From contig NC_067121.1 in NCBI RefSeq assembly GCF_021347895.1, positions 15,263,962-15,327,961 on the forward strand: a stretch of DNA of 64,000 nt. Reading direction: 5' to 3'. Under the pieces are notes generated by a model, which was given only the letters and a program-made list of their open reading frames with translations, did no database searches and had not been told where the DNA came from. A program made the position numbers and the translations under genes. Within the stretch, counting starts at the first letter, position 1, and each line of letters starts with the position of its first letter. Of the stretch, positions 13,931 through 26,811 are shown piece by piece. This DNA is from Acanthochromis polyacanthus. Lineage: Eukaryota > Chordata > Actinopteri > Pomacentridae.

Positions 13931-14213
13931 TATATATGAATGATGTTGATACTCCATCTATGATTTATATATATATTCATTTTCTCTGATATATAACTTC
14001 TATCTATTGTTTTATATAGAAATATGTGTTCATTAGTCAGTATTTTGTTTATATATGTATATATAGCGTAATCATATATTGTCTCTTCAAATTATTAAAA
14101 TAGGCTAATTGACTTTGCTGCCATTATCTGCTTCTCTAACATATATTAGTGTGTGTGTGTGTTTACAAAATACCTGTCTACAGTCGAGCTTAATATCAGA
14201 ATATTCTATTACC

Positions 14214-14249
<36 letters not shown>

Positions 14250-14807
14250 CTATTATTCCCGCTATGAATATTAAAATACGCCGAACCATTTGTCCTGTAT
14301 CAAAGCTTCATGTATGACGTTTGCAGCAACAACAAAAAAAAAAAATGCGTGAAAATCAGTTTAATATTCAGAGTTAAGATGGATTAAATGCGCTGTCAAA
14401 CAGCGCTGAGTGGAGCGGCTGACCGGACCAAGATGGCGGCCCCACCGCTCGTCAGCCCGAATAGGCAGTAGCGGTCGATGCCATAGACATACATACATTG
14501 ACGCCTCATAGGCTGTCGAGAGACGTGCTTACCGCGCCGCCATCTTGAACCGGGGCCAGCGGAGGCAGCGGTGCATAGACATCTACGGAGGCAAGAGGTA
14601 CTGCTGAATCTCAAAGTGGAATTATTCGCTGAATTTTGAACCGATTGCCAAACTGTTTGATTTTTTAGAAAGTCACACATGTAGCTACTATACAATGTGC
14701 TCGGATATTTTTTACAATGCTGGTTTTGCCACTCAACACTTAAGCTATACACTATCTCCCTCTGACTCCAGCATAGTTATTTAAACAGCAGACGAGCTTC
14801 GCGAAAG

Positions 14808-14887
14808 ATGCCGGACTTCTGTTCAGCCTATGGATGCTCTAATGAGCACTGTAAGGAAACAAGAGCTCGTGGGATTACTTTTCACAT
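14808..14887 (+). pseudogene. THAP first exon of a P-like transposase
   Basis: The 80-bp open segment starts MPDFCSAYGCSNEHCKET and ends ITFH followed by the donor at|gtaag (14888). The C-x4-C spacing and the ITFH start of the FHxFP strand fit THAP domain exon 1. No second exon or catalytic domain is present within the element, so this is the vestige of a P-type transposase gene in an internally deleted copy. The presence of this exon is the main protein-level reason for calling the element P-like. Confidence 0.55.
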
Positions 14888-15307
14888 GTAAGATGTATGT
14901 AAGGAATAATATATTGTTAGCAGGTTGTCATAGCTAGAGTGAAATAAACGCTGACAAGACGGATAGAACCCCATCAGCTCCGTGTCTGGCTTTTACCCAT
15001 GATCTAACCAGCTCTCTACATCATCCTGTGTATTACACAGCTGCTTACCGGTGAAATAACTAATCTGAGACAATTTTTTTGTTTAAAATTCGATGTTATG
15101 AATCTAGCGTTCCTAGCAAGAGCTTGTTACAAAGAAAAAACAGACTTACTGCAGTAATTGGTGGGTTAGAATACAGCATCTGATAGATCTAATAATAGCC
15201 CTGATTTATGATGGAATTATTTTTGTTGTAGACAATTCTTTATCTTTGGCTACTTTTCTCCCATGTTTAAGCTTTCCCAAAGAACGTGATTTATACACAT
15301 GATATAA

Positions 15308-15600
15308 TAGTAATAGTAGTAGAATAATAACAGTAATAATAATAATAACGATAAAAAATAATAGTAATAATAGCAGTAATAATAGTAATAATAATAATAA
15401 TTGATATAATAGTAATAGTAGTAGTAATAATACTACTACTAATAATGATAATAGTAATAGTAGTAGTAATAATAATAGTAGTAATATTAGTAAGAGTAAT
15501 ATAATAGTAGTAGTAATAATAATAATAGAAGTAATAGTATTATTATTGTTAATAATAATAATAATAATAATAGCTACCAGTAACTGTAATATAATAATAA
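15308..15600. repeat. Trinucleotide-rich low-complexity tract (taa/gta)n
   Basis: Irregular runs of ataata, agtagt and aataat continue for about 300 bp, then meet the 3' end of an inverted L2-like fragment. L2 LINEs commonly end in such short repeats, so the tract may have expanded from the LINE tail. Confidence 0.85.
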
Positions 15601-15612
15601 TAATGATATGTT

Positions 15613-15850
15613 CAATTTATATAGCGCCTTTCACAAACCCAAGGTCGCTTTACATAAACAAAGAGAACAACAACAAAACATAAACAAAACTACAAAGTGG
15701 AGGAGGCAAAATGATTATTGAAAAGATGAGTTTTGAGCAGAGATTTGAAAGTAGAGAAGGAGTGACAATCACGGAGGGATTGGGGGAGTGAGTTCCAGAG
15801 CTTCGGGGCAACAGCACTGAAAGACCGCCCCCCTACGGTGGAGAGTTTGG
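15613..15850 (-). mobile_element. L2-like LINE, 3'-end fragment
   Basis: The minus strand carries the same 3' region as the L2-like element at 59590-59800: ...gttgccccgaagctctggaactcactcc... to ...aggcgctatataaattgaa. The fragment is 5'-truncated and ends in trinucleotide repeats, as usual for the L2 group. Confidence 0.8.
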
Positions 15851-16002
15851 AAAAAAAACAAAAAAACAATAATCATACAATATTATAGGAATATAATGAT
15901 AGCAATAATAATAGCAATAACAGTAATACAGTAGTAGTACAATAATACAAAAATAATAATTGTACTCCAATGCAATGTAATGCTGTAAATGTAAATTTCT
16001 AT

Positions 16003-16003
16003 T

Positions 16004-16100
<97 letters not shown>
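16003..16100. repeat. (tcta)n microsatellite, about 24 copies
   Basis: An uninterrupted tetranucleotide run. The open frame across it (YLSI repeats) is an artefact of the repeat. Confidence 0.98.
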
Positions 16101-16101
<1 letters not shown>

Positions 16102-16353
16102 ATGTCTGGCTTTTGTTACAAGCAAACCCTGTCAAAATTGCTTGAGAATTGAGCGATTTATGACAACTTTAATTGTATAAGCACATCATTCCTCTATGGA
16201 AGTAATGCATTGTAGGAGCGAGTGGCCCCGATCCAAGATGGCGGCACTGTAGGCATGCCGCTCGAGTGGGCGGCCGCAGTCAATGAGGCGTCTACGTATA
16301 TATGTCTATGGTCGATGCAGCGTCTACTCTTTATATGTGTCTATGGGAGAGAG

Positions 16354-17080
16354 TGTAGGCAGTTCTTATTTTGGACGGCTGGTCTGCTCTAATCTCTATA
16401 ATGCGTATTTCCCAATGACTCAAATAACTTATCCATTCCTCTTAGTATATTGAAATCAAAGCCTACACTCTCTCCATCGTGCTCCAAAAGAAAACTAAAC
16501 TTGTTGATGATTCTTCATACTTCCTTTAATTTACTTTTCCATGAGATAATTGGATTAAATATGAAGTTATGTAGTGTTTCTCTTTGTTGCCTACTTAACA
16601 ATCAGTTGCACAGAAATTAATTGAAAAGGTACATATTGTAATTAAAGGTGTGCATCGTGATCCCAGTTGCTCAAGATGAAAAAGAAATGGGCAGGATTAA
16701 CTGTTAAAGTAATAAAATAGTGATAAAATACCAGATGCACCCAGCAGAGCAGAGTTGTGCAAATGATTCTTTCCTTTCCTTGGACACACTAAGTGGGTGA
16801 AACCAGTCCTATAGTCTGGATTTCTCATCTCCCCCTCCTCTACCAGGACATTTTCACCAAAGCTAAAATGATGCTGGAATGATTAAAAAAAAGCAATGTC
16901 TGAAGGATTGTAAAGTTGTCCAGTAGCAACTAAGCAACACTATTTTGCCCCCAAAAGAACTCTCTTAGCTATAAACACTCAGGAGTAATAAATATTCTTT
17001 CTATGGTAATATGTGTTCTATTTAAGTGTCTGCACATGATCACACCTATATGTGCTTAGATACAGCGCTTTTGACACTAC
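16354..17080. other. Non-coding DNA, continuation of the foldback target repeat
   Basis: The sequence gatggagagag/tgtaggc that spans the TSD recurs inverted at 16467-16489 (gcctacactctctccatcgtg). The foldback element thus landed in one end of an older, about 150-bp, inverted-repeat element. Nothing else was recognised. Confidence 0.4.
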
Positions 17081-17084
17081 CACA

Positions 17085-17330
17085 TATGGGGTTCAGGTCG
17101 GGTGAGGTGGCTGACCAATCAAGCAGTAAAGTCATAGTCAGCAAACCATTTGATTGTGGTTTTGGCTCGGTCAGCAGGTGATTAGTCCTGCTAGAAAAGG
17201 AAATTGGCATCTCGGTAAACCTTGTCAGCAGATGGCACCATGAAGTGCTCTAAAACGGCTATGTTGACCTTGGATTTGATAAAACACAGTGGCCAACACC
17301 ACAGAACTGATGACACCTCAAATCATCACA
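17085..17330 (-). pseudogene. Tc1/mariner-type transposase remnant
   Basis: Read on the minus strand, the DNA encodes LEHFMVPSADKVYRDANFLF, then Q-D and AKTT phrases, and ends with a ggttcaggtcgggtg-type stretch (complement of the PDLNP region). This is the C-terminal DDE portion of a Tc1-like transposase. Stops and frameshifts are present and no TIR was found. It is an old, dead fragment. Confidence 0.55.
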
Positions 17331-17770
17331 GACTGAAAACTTCACAGTGGACTTCAAATACATTGGATTCTGTGCATCTCCACTCTTCCTCCAGAATCTA
17401 GGATCTTGATTTCTAAATGAAATGAAAAAATGAACTTTCATCTGAAGGAGGACTTTGTGCCACTGAGCAACACTACAGTTCTGTTTCTCCTCAGCCCACA
17501 CATAACATCATCTCTGGCTCAATCCAATTGACAGATAGAAATGCGACAGTTGTCAGTCTTTTCCTGAGGGCGTCTTTGTGGTGGTTCTTGATGCACTGAC
17601 ACCTGCCTCAGTCCTTGTGAAACTTTGTCAAGTTCTTGAATCAATTTCCTCTCAAGGTTGTGGTCATTCCTGTTTACCTTTTCCTGCCACACCTATTTCT
17701 TCCAGTCCACGTTCCTTCAACATGCTGAGATACAGCACTCTGCCAATAGCCAACCTTTTCAGCAGTGATG

Positions 17771-18003
17771 GGGCGGCATGGCTCGGTGGGTAGAGTGGCT
17801 GTCTTGTAACTGGAAGGTTGCTGGTTTGATCCCCCCCGTCAAGCTCATGCCAAGGTGTCCCTGAGCAAGACACCAAACCCCTAATTGCTCCTGGTGGGTT
17901 GTGGTTAGCGCCCTGCATGGCAGCTTCCGCCATGAATGGGTGAATGTGACGTATCATGTAAAAGTGCTTTGGATAAAAACACTATATAAATACAACCATT
18001 TTA
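17771..18003 (+). mobile_element. tRNA-derived SINE
   Basis: The head has pol III promoter boxes: tggctcggtgggtagagtgg (box A) and ggttgctggtttgatcc (box B). The body (cctgagcaagacaccaaacccctaattgctcc) and the tail (aagtgctttggataaaaacactatataaatac) are typical of a very common fish SINE. The tail resembles an L2-type LINE 3' end, the usual partner for mobilisation. Confidence 0.85.
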
Positions 18004-18544
18004 ATGTTCTGCGGCTCAATTGTTGTTTTCTCGACAACTTTCAAGTCAGCAGTCTTCCCCATGATTGTGGTTGCATGTACTGAACTGGACCAAGAGATAC
18101 ACAGTATTTAGAATGTTTGAATATTAATGTATTCAAATTCAAAATGAAATATTCTAATAGGGATATTGGGTTTCTGATGTTCATAAGCTACAAGTCATAA
18201 TCATCAAAATTAAAACAAAAGGCTTGAAATCTATGTGTAATGAATATATAAAATTTGACCTTTCTGCATCAAAACACACAAAAAGAGATTTTTTACTATA
18301 TTTAAATATTTTGAGTTGCACCTGTATATCCCGGCAAGACCAAAGATGTGCTGGTGGAATTAATTATGGAGTCACAACCCTGATTCTAGAATTAAGTGAC
18401 CAGACAGTAGAGAGAATCAACATATGTTGGCAGCACCATCAGCTCACAAGCTCAATTTGTTATTAGCTGATACTCTCAAAGGTGTCAACAACTCATTCTT
18501 CCTGAAGAAAACGAGGAAGCTTCAGGTTCTGCCATCAGTCCTGC
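18004..18544. other. Non-coding DNA, nothing recognised
   Basis: AT-rich; no repeat family or coding signature identified. Confidence 0.4.
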
Positions 18545-21400
18545 AGGTGTTCTGTAGATCAAACTGACCTCACCTTTAAACCACCTCCGACATGGCGTTT
18601 TAACATCTCACTGTTAAAAGATGAAGAGTTCGATAAGATCATAAGGAGAGAGTGGGCAGACTATCTGGAAATGAATGATTCCCCAAACTCATCTCCAGCT
18701 TTACTCTGGGAAGCAGGGAAAGCAGTACTTAGAGGTAAAATTATATCATATTCATCTTATAAAAAGAAACAAGACCAAAAATTAGAAAGAGATTAAGAAG
18801 ATAAAATTAAACAACTATCTGATGAATATGCAACAAACCCAAATAATCAGATATGGACTGAATTACAAAATACAAAAATACAGCTAGATGATATGTTATC
18901 CAAAAGGACCGAGGTCATAACACAACAATTGAGATACAACAACTTTGAGCATAGTAACAAATCAGGTAAATTTCTTGCAAACCAACTCCAACGCAATCGG
19001 GAAAAATCTCTCATAACAACGATAAAAGGGACAACTGGTGAGTGTACGCAATCACCAGAAGAAATTAATCATATTTTTTACACTTATTATTGGAGTCTGT
19101 ATTCAGAAAATAACAAGCCCAACCCTGAGCATACTGAGGCATTTCTCAGTAGTTTAAATATGCCTCAGTTATCTACTGAATATAAAAATACCCTAGATGC
19201 TCCACTGTCCATAAATGAGCTGTCCAGTGCTCTAGACAGTATGCCTAATGGTAAGGCACCAGGTCCGGATGGTTTTCCGGCCAAATTTTTGAAGCATTTC
19301 TGGTCAATGCTGGCTCCACTGTTTTTTAGATTAGTAACAGAAATTAAAACCAGTGGTCACATACGGCCTCACATGAACACAGCAGCAATTAAACTTTTAT
19401 TAAAGCCAGATAAAGACCCTACCCTTCCGTCAAGCTACCGCCCGATATCACTAACTAACACCCACATTAAAATTATTGCAAAGGCCTTGGCATCTAGACT
19501 AGAGACAGTAATTTCGACAATTATACATAATGATCAAACCGGCTTTATTAAAGGTCGACACTCTACCAACAACATAAGAAGGCTCTTAAATTTGATTAAC
19601 ATGTCACAGCGGCAGGGCAAAAAGGCAGTTATCATATCGTTAGATGCAGAGAAAGCCTTTGACAAAGTTAATTGGTCCTTCCTCTTTGCTGTTCTAAATA
19701 AGCTTGGCTTTGGAGAGTCATTTATTCACTGGGTGTCAGCACTATATGATTCTCCCAAAGCTACTGTCACCACTAATGGAATCGCCTCAAAGACTTTCAC
19801 CTTACAAAGAGGCACCAGACAGGGCTGCCCATTCTCTCCTCTATTATTTGCGATATTCATTGAGCCGTTGGCAACAGCTGTGCGCCAGGATGTCAGGATC
19901 CAAGGAATCCGCTCTGGGGCAACAGAACACAAAATTAATTTATACGCAGATGATATATTACTTTATTTAGAAGAACCGGCTACTTCATTAAGGGAAGTAT
20001 TTAACTTAATAACTAAATTTTCAGAGTTATCAGATTATTCCATAAATTGGACAAAATCAACATTACTTCCGATCACAGAAAATTCATGGAATCCTGCAGA
20101 CCAGGACCCTCACTACTCTTTCCCTACAGGCAACTTAAAATACTTAGGCATAAAAATTTCACCTAAATTATCTGAATTAACTCACTTAAATTTTGCCCCA
20201 CTACTGGATAACATCACCAATGACCTACAGCGCTGGAACAATCTCCCTATATCTCTTATCGGATGAATAGCTCCTATCAAAATGAAAATCCTACCAAAAA
20301 TAAATTACTTCTTTGCAATGATTCCATTCAAACCAACGTCCAACTGGTTCCAGTCGCTGGACTCGGCTATCACAAAATTCTACTGGAATAATAAAAAAGC
20401 AAAAATCAGTCTATCTACTCTTCAGAAAAGTAAATCCGAAGGAGGTCTAGAAGCACCAAATTTTATGCATTATTATTTAGCTAACCAGCTACAATATCTT
20501 ATTCTATGGACACAACCTAACGGAGATGCCAACTGTTGGTTAGAATTAGAACAGAAGGATTGCAATAGCATCAAACTTTCAGACATACTCTTTATTACAA
20601 CATCCATCAAACGACATAACTGTTTTAAAAACCCAATGATTTCCTCCACCTTGACCGCTTGGTGGAAGGCATTAGAAATTACAAACTCTAAATTGGAGCC
20701 CTGTAAGTTTTCTCCCATTTGGTACAACCCTGATTTTCAGGTTAACAATCAGCCGCTCCATTTAGCTGTTTGGGAGCAGAATGGAATCACACATCTCCAC
20801 CACCTCTTTTCAGATAATACGTTCATGTCATATACAAACTTGCTTCAAAAATACAAAATAAAAAACGGGAATTTTTTTACATTATCTACAAGTTAAAAAT
20901 ATTATTAAGAAAAGAATCCCAACACTTCAAAGCACGCGCCGGCCGCCGGCATTAGCTGAAGCAATCATAAAGCTTTCTCCAACAACAACTAAAACCCTCT
21001 CTAAAATATATAAGTTACTCTTAAGCACTGATACAATACATTTACCTATCTCTAAATGGGAGTTAGATCTATCTATATCCCCGGAACCAGACTTCTGGAC
21101 TCAAATTTGCGATAATGCATTTAAAATGACAAAACACACAAACTTACAACTCATCCAATACAAAATCCTCCATAGAACACATATTACTCAATATATGATG
21201 AACAAAATGGGATTCTCCGACTCCGACATCTGTCTCCAGTGCTCCCAGAACACTGTTGATACTTATTTTCATGCTCTATGGCTGTGCACCCCCGTAAAAA
21301 TTTCTGGACCAACGTCTCAGAAAAGCTTTCCGGAATCTTAAATTGCAGGATTCCTTTATCTCCAAGTCTGTGCCTACTCGGCGATTTAACAAGTTGGACC
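18545..21400 (+). mobile_element. L1-like LINE, 5'-truncated ORF2
   Basis: The plus-strand sequence holds the reverse-transcriptase and C-terminal parts of an L1-group ORF2. ORF1 and the endonuclease are absent. No TSD was found, and the 3' limit near 21400 is uncertain because the sequence after the last L1-like protein segment is not recognisable. Confidence 0.75.
18893..20896 (+). pseudogene. L1-like reverse transcriptase with internal stops
   Basis: The frame shows RT motifs in order: NGKAPGPDGFPAKFLK, SYRPISL, DQTGFIKGR, ISLDAEKAFDKVNW (first catalytic Asp), GTRQGCPFSPLLFAIFIEP and YADDILLY (catalytic Asp pair). A related frame reaches back to about 18551 across a TAA at 18794-18796. 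A TGA at 20264-20266 splits the downstream part, which continues from 20282 to 20896. Further L1-like sequence with a Cys-x2-Cys stretch lies at 21126-21341 after another frameshift. The catalytic core is well preserved but full-length protein is blocked. It differs from the L1-like copy at 6872-10481 in strand and retained domains. Confidence 0.85.
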
Positions 21401-23739
21401 TCCTTGGGCTGGAGGAGACAGCTCCCTCCTTTTGGTGGAGGTTTTCATGCATGCCAGACCCACCACACCGGCACTTACCAAAACTCAATAGAGTTTGTTC
21501 CTCCGGGCGCTGAGTCAGTGGAGGTTGCTGAGTTAGTGTCTGTGGATCTCACTCTGCTTTATCTATCCTTCTTGTGGCCTCCTGACATCTTCATGATTGA
21601 TCCAGTTGGGATTTTGTCGTATTTGGTGTCTGTGAAGGGTCTTAGATTTGTAACTGGTTTTAAGGTGTGAATTAAAGAGTACAAACAAATAAAATGCACC
21701 TTCGCTCTTAGAACACTGTCTATGCCTCACCTTTCTGTCTGTCCTGTGTTTGTTTTATGTTTCACTTGGGTGTGCACAGCCCTCAATGGCGTAATGTAGG
21801 AAACAGCTTGAAATAAACATGATAGGTTAATTTGCCATGAGGACAGGTGATGGTCACAGTCACAAAGAAGAAAAAAATTGCACATGAAGCTTAAGCAATG
21901 ACACCATGGTTGGTTGGTGTCATTTTTGAGTGGACTTGCAGACAAAAAAAAAAAAAAAAAAGGAAAAAATAAGATCATGGTATCCATACTGACTGACACT
22001 ATTGTTGGGTGGTTTGGAGGGAGGAGCCCCACCAACCTAATACCCTTCAATGGAACTGTACTTCTGATCAGCAGCACAACCTCTGGGTGGGAGCAGGAGA
22101 CATACAGCGGGATCCACAAGAAATGGACATTAATAAAGACTTCATATAGAGCTGGCAGCACCTGACACACCCTCAGCATTTACTACAACCTCATGCCCTC
22201 TGGATGCTGAAGTAGGTCTCTGCCATTTAGAACCAAAGAGCCATGCCTAGCTTCATACTCCACTTGTAACTTGTCATGGCATTGCTAATGTTGTGATCAT
22301 TTGTAATTACTGCCTTTTTTTACTTGTTTACTGCACACATTAAGTTCCTCATGGAATATTAAGTCATTTTGATTTCATTGATTATTGATTTAATCATTTT
22401 TGCAATAAATCACTACAAGACACTTTGCAGTAAATGTCAGTAAGTCATATTTTCTGGTTTCCCTTTCTCCACTAAGACAGCAAATTGAATCTCTTGTGGT
22501 CAAAAATATGTTGTGGACAAAAAAAAGACACTCTTCATCACTGTACTGACATTCTATAGGCTAAACAGCTAATTGTGTATTGAAGTTAACAGACCTGTGT
22601 TATAATGAAAACATCTGGGTCTGTATTTGTTTCAAAAATGCCATCACACTTAGCCTCTACTTTGACTCTGTATGTAAATGGACTTGAGTGTATGTGTGTC
22701 GATGTTGCTATTGAGACAAATTTTGAATTTCACAAATTTCCTTTATAATGATGTAACAATCTCTGCATTTAGTGAAGTATCACGTCACTGTCAGGAAAAA
22801 CACATAAGAGCACAAAAATAAGAAAGTCACTGCCAGAGCTTGTCATGGATGCATCTTGCCTCATTATTTACAGCACTATTTTATTTGATCTTGATATGAT
22901 GAGCAGACATCTTAAGCTTAAGACGCCAAACACTTCTTCTCCCAGGCATCACCTAGTAAAAGACCAAGTGCTGTTGGTTGATCATGTGTCCAAAAAACTA
23001 ATCAGTATGATCTTCTGGATTACAAAAAATAAACATGAGAGACTAACATGTAAAAACATTTTCTATGACCGGAAATACCTCAAGAATGACAACATATAAA
23101 CTATGTACAAAAACATCAATAGAATATTTATATATATATTTATACTTTTTTAATCTTCTATACCCACTAAAATATACCTATGAAGCAGCTATTGGTCAAT
23201 CTGAGGAACTCATTTGCCAAAATGTTTCTGAAAACAGTTTAAATATCCTTCAGCTGTAAATGTGAAAACTAAAAAAAAGAGAAAACAAACAAAAAAACCC
23301 ACAAGTAAATAAATTAAAAAATACAACCCAACAAAAGTTCTGTATTTATCCTGTGTGCCTTTTTGGAATACTGCAGAGTGTGAGGAGGTAAGCCACTTCA
23401 ACTAGCTTCTCCAGTGGGTAAGAGTTTGTTCAAGGATGGACCATCGATAGCCATCCAGCAGAAAGTTTCCAGAGTCTTTTATTTTCAGTTCAGTCTTTCA
23501 TTTTCTACTTGCAAAGATTCAGACAGAGCTTCATGACAACTGATGTAGGCCACAGACAAAAGAGAAGGGCACTTTTTTCAAAAATTTGCAACCCAGGGAC
23601 AGACCCATTTCGCGAATTGGGAGAGGAACACAGTCTTGATTCCAGGAGAGAGACAGTGGGTTTAGCAGCCTTCTTGTTTGTCAAGAGTTTGTTTCACAGT
23701 TGAATCCATTATCTACCCAGTCTAGCACAAACCTGGCAA

Positions 23740-23787
<48 letters not shown>

Positions 23788-24048
23788 TACACACAGTATA
23801 TAAACTACAATCATAACCAAGAGACACTGGAGATTCATCCTTAAATACAAAAAGTGTCTTCTGATGTCCATTCGTGGACTTACTGTAGTGTGTGTGGCAT
23901 CTGAAGAGAAAAATAAGGTCCTGAGATATGCACTGAGGGGGTTCTGAGGTGAGAGTGACAGAAGTGTGATCTATATAAAATGACAACAAAAAACAAAAAC
24001 ATTTAAATCTATAAGATTGATGTGTTTGTGCGGGATGTGTACAGTATG
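21401..24048. other. Downstream flank of insr, including its probable 3' UTR
   Basis: No coding signature was found. On the minus strand the insr 3' UTR must start at 24048. An AATAAA (plus tttatt at 23478-23483) about 570 nt further on is one possible poly(A) signal. (TA)n followed by (CA)n lies at about 23742-23795, and an A run at 21942-21960. Confidence 0.4.
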
Positions 24049-24406
24049 TTAGGAGGGGCTGGACCGCGGTAGGGCCAGTATTCGTCCGTTGGTCTTTCCC
24101 CCGTTCATGTGTGTAAATGGGATGTGGTGCTCCTCATAGCTGCCCCTCAGACCCATGGAGGAGGCCTCATCTCTGTCCAAACACTGTTCCCTCTGTGAGT
24201 ACGACGAAGGGTCCAGCGGGATGCTCTCCATATTTTCAATGTCGAGGTCAAAGTCCTCGCTTTCTGGGGGTTTGTTCTCCTCGCTGTAGAAGAAGGAGAC
24301 CTCCTGAAAAGAAGGATGCAGGTCCTCCCGTAGCATCTCGATGATCTCCTGGAAAGTGGGGCGCATCTTGGGGTTGTACTGCCAGCACATCTGCATCAGG
24401 TTGTGA
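24049..24406 (-). CDS. insr: Insulin receptor, last exon (exon 22)
   Basis: This exon encodes the end of the tyrosine-kinase C-lobe ([16 protein letters not shown]) and the cytoplasmic tail. The tail ends [20 protein letters not shown] and stop TAA at 24049-24051. The GRIL.LPRS ending is the insulin receptor signature; IGF1R ends differently. The acceptor is cccag|tcac at 24406, and the phase joins exon 21 as ...DRF-HNLMQ. Tail features include [20 protein letters not shown] and a SYEEHIPFTH stretch, equivalent to human tail tyrosine positions. The gene continues upstream to higher coordinates. Whether this is the a or b teleost paralogue cannot be decided here. Confidence 0.95.
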
Positions 24407-25648
24407 CTGGGTGAGGAGACAAGGAGAGTGGGAGCTCAGTTAGTAAATGCTCTCATACATTACTCATGCTGTCAAAGTCACTTTATAGTCATTTATTACA
24501 CCCCTGAAAATTCATATGTATGTATAGGTGCGATGTGTGTCAGTCGCATACAAAAAAACTTGGATTTGGGCTTAGATGTAATTGTACACTTCTGATTCCT
24601 CTAGAATGTCTAGATCTGTGAAGTCCCTACCTCTGTTTACTTACCTCTGACTGCCTAGTTTGCTCATGATATGTATTCCAGCATATAGAAAAAAACACTA
24701 TTATTATTAACAAGGCTGTTTCTCTGGTGTAGATAAGAATAGTTAATTTAATACAATGTAGCTGTAATGTAAATCATTAGACAGGTGAATTGATACCATT
24801 TTCATTTAACAAATAACATAAAAGATTACTGAACCCACTGAGAAAGACAGAGTCTGAATTAAAGCACTTCATGGTCTTTGAGACAAATAGGGCAAGACAA
24901 AGTGTTCTCACAGTGTGGTCAAGTATGCCTTGGACTTGATTGCAGAGACTGGTACTTAGAAAATGTGCCAAGGAAGAGGCCAAAAACAAAAACTTACTGA
25001 AGCAGATGTGAAGCACCTCAAGATTTAAAGAACTAGACACAGAAGTTAGACCACTGCTGATCTTCAGGCAGAGATTAATGCATCCAGATCAGATTAAGAT
25101 TAACACTTTTTTGTTTACAACATAGTTTCATATGTATTATTTCATAGTTTTGATGTCTTCAGTATTAATCTACAATGCAGAAAATAATGTAATAAAAATG
25201 AGAAGGTGTGTCCAATGTTTTGACTGATAGTGTATGTGATTAAGGACTATTCAGTTGTTAGTTTGTTATTTGCCTAATAAATAACAATACGATTTCTAAT
25301 TTCAAACAAGTTTTTGACAGAGTCCTAAAATATTAGATTTTTCGTTTTTATGACAGATGGCCTAATAAATTTGTTAAGCGCTGTATGCCATCTCATAGCT
25401 CTTCACATATTTAAACAAATAATAGAGATCCCACAATCCAAAGCTGACTTATGATTCCCTATGAACAAGCAGTCAGCGATGGTGGGAAAGAAACAACTCT
25501 CCCCATGAGCTGTCATATAGCGTTTGGCATCTTATCTTAAAAATAACTTGATAAATCGGTCATCAAAACAGTTGTAATAGCACTGACTCGACTTGACTCA
25601 ATGTGAAATATAATTATGTATCTTATGTACTTTTTTGGTTTTACTTAC
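24407..25648 (-). other. insr intron 21
   Basis: AT-rich intronic sequence; no embedded mobile element was recognised. Confidence 0.6.
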
Positions 25649-25783
25649 AATCTGTCAGCACAGTTGTCTGGTCGGTCTAGGTAGCCTCCGTCCATGACAA
25701 ACTTAAGGACCTGCTCGTTGGACAGGCCTTGGTACGGCTGCTCAGCCAAAGTGCTGATCTCCCACAGCACAACCCCAAAAGAC
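25649..25783 (-). CDS. insr: Insulin receptor exon 21 (kinase C-lobe)
   Basis: This 135-bp exon, the human exon 21 length, encodes [20 protein letters not shown] and then [20 protein letters not shown]. The segment covers the F to H helices of the kinase C-lobe, including the conserved DxWSFG-type turn started in exon 20. Splice sites are ccag|gtctt and att|gtaagt. There is no stop or frameshift. Confidence 0.95.
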
Positions 25784-26035
25784 CTGGTGAACAACAGCGA
25801 CACAGTCAGACACCAATTAGACACCGGACAGAGTAAATCTGTCTGTAACACCAGTGACCAGGTAAACTGAGGACATAATGGTGAACAATGACAGAAAGAA
25901 GAGAACTGCATGTAGATTCTGAAATGTTTAAACATGCTGTATCATAAACCTGTCATCTAAACCCTGACTTCCTAAAATTCAATTTCATAGCTGCTCCATG
26001 TACAACATTCACTCAAAATCAGAGGTGTTACTGAC

Positions 26036-26165
26036 CAGCAGTCTGAATGTGCGGTGAAGACGCCGTCCTTTAGAGATTCAGGTGCCATCCACCTGACGGG
26101 CAGCAGGCCTTTCCCACCTTTCCTGTAGTAATCAGTCTCATAGATATCTCTGGTCATGCCAAAGT
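26036..26165 (-). CDS. insr: Insulin receptor exon 20 (activation loop)
   Basis: This 130-bp exon, the human exon 20 length, completes the DFG motif and gives [17 protein letters not shown]. It contains the Y-x3-Y-Y triplet that is autophosphorylated on insulin binding. Next come [15 protein letters not shown] (P+1 loop, APE-type motif) and the start of the D-W-S segment. Residues needed for activation are intact. Donor: tg|gtcagt. The acceptor at 26165 joins exon 19 in frame. Confidence 0.95.
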
Positions 26166-26811
26166 CTGGAAATGAAACACAATTTCAAGATTTCTACTTT
26201 AAGTTACAGTCAAATCCTCTTAATTTTCAAAGGCATTTTTTAGTCATTTTTAAAATGTGGAATGTCAACATTTTAATGTTTTAGATGTTGAACACATCCA
26301 TTTACTATGCTGCTGTGGATGCTGTTGTTGCTTGCACTCAGTTTGGTTCAATTCTCTCCTCTGATTTAAATCATATAAAATATTGCCTGAAAATGTAGAA
26401 TAAATTTATGTCAAGTCTAGTCCAAACTTTAAAACAGCACACAAACTGGACAGTAACTGAAACCTTCAGTCAACACAAAATACACACATACAGCTTGTCT
26501 GGCGGCATGAACACAGTGCAGATTTAACCTCATCAGTCTGATGTGGAGTGTTTAATGCTTGACACAAAAGTATCTTCAATTACTGATACAACAATCCACC
26601 GGACACAAAAAACAACAAAAAACTTAAGTTTATAATTGCTGTGATACAGCAACAGTGCACACTGCTGTCTACCAGTGTGCTGTTATCCTACCACTAGGTG
26701 GTACCACAGTCTTAAAAATTGATGTTTTTTTTGTGGTTATTTTGTGGCCATTTTGTTTAAAGAAAACCTCCTTCGACCAACATCGACTCAGCCTGTGAGT
26801 TCCTTCACAGT

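Larger units (their letters stand above)
14482..16310. mobile_element. P-like non-autonomous element with 8-bp TSD, nested in the right arm
   Basis: The termini are catagacat at 14482 and its inverse ending at 16310. The 8-bp gtcgatgc lies on both sides (14474-14481 and 16311-16318). The subterminal regions also pair (gacgcctcat; ccgccatctt..ccgggg / ccgccatcttggatcgggg). The ends match the outer element's CATAGACA ends, so both belong to one family and one copy jumped into the other. Contents: a THAP first exon, an L2 3'-end fragment and simple repeats. Confidence 0.8.

Noticed and set aside
15970..16152. Open frame with YLSI repeats
   Set aside because: Pure translation of the (tcta)n microsatellite.
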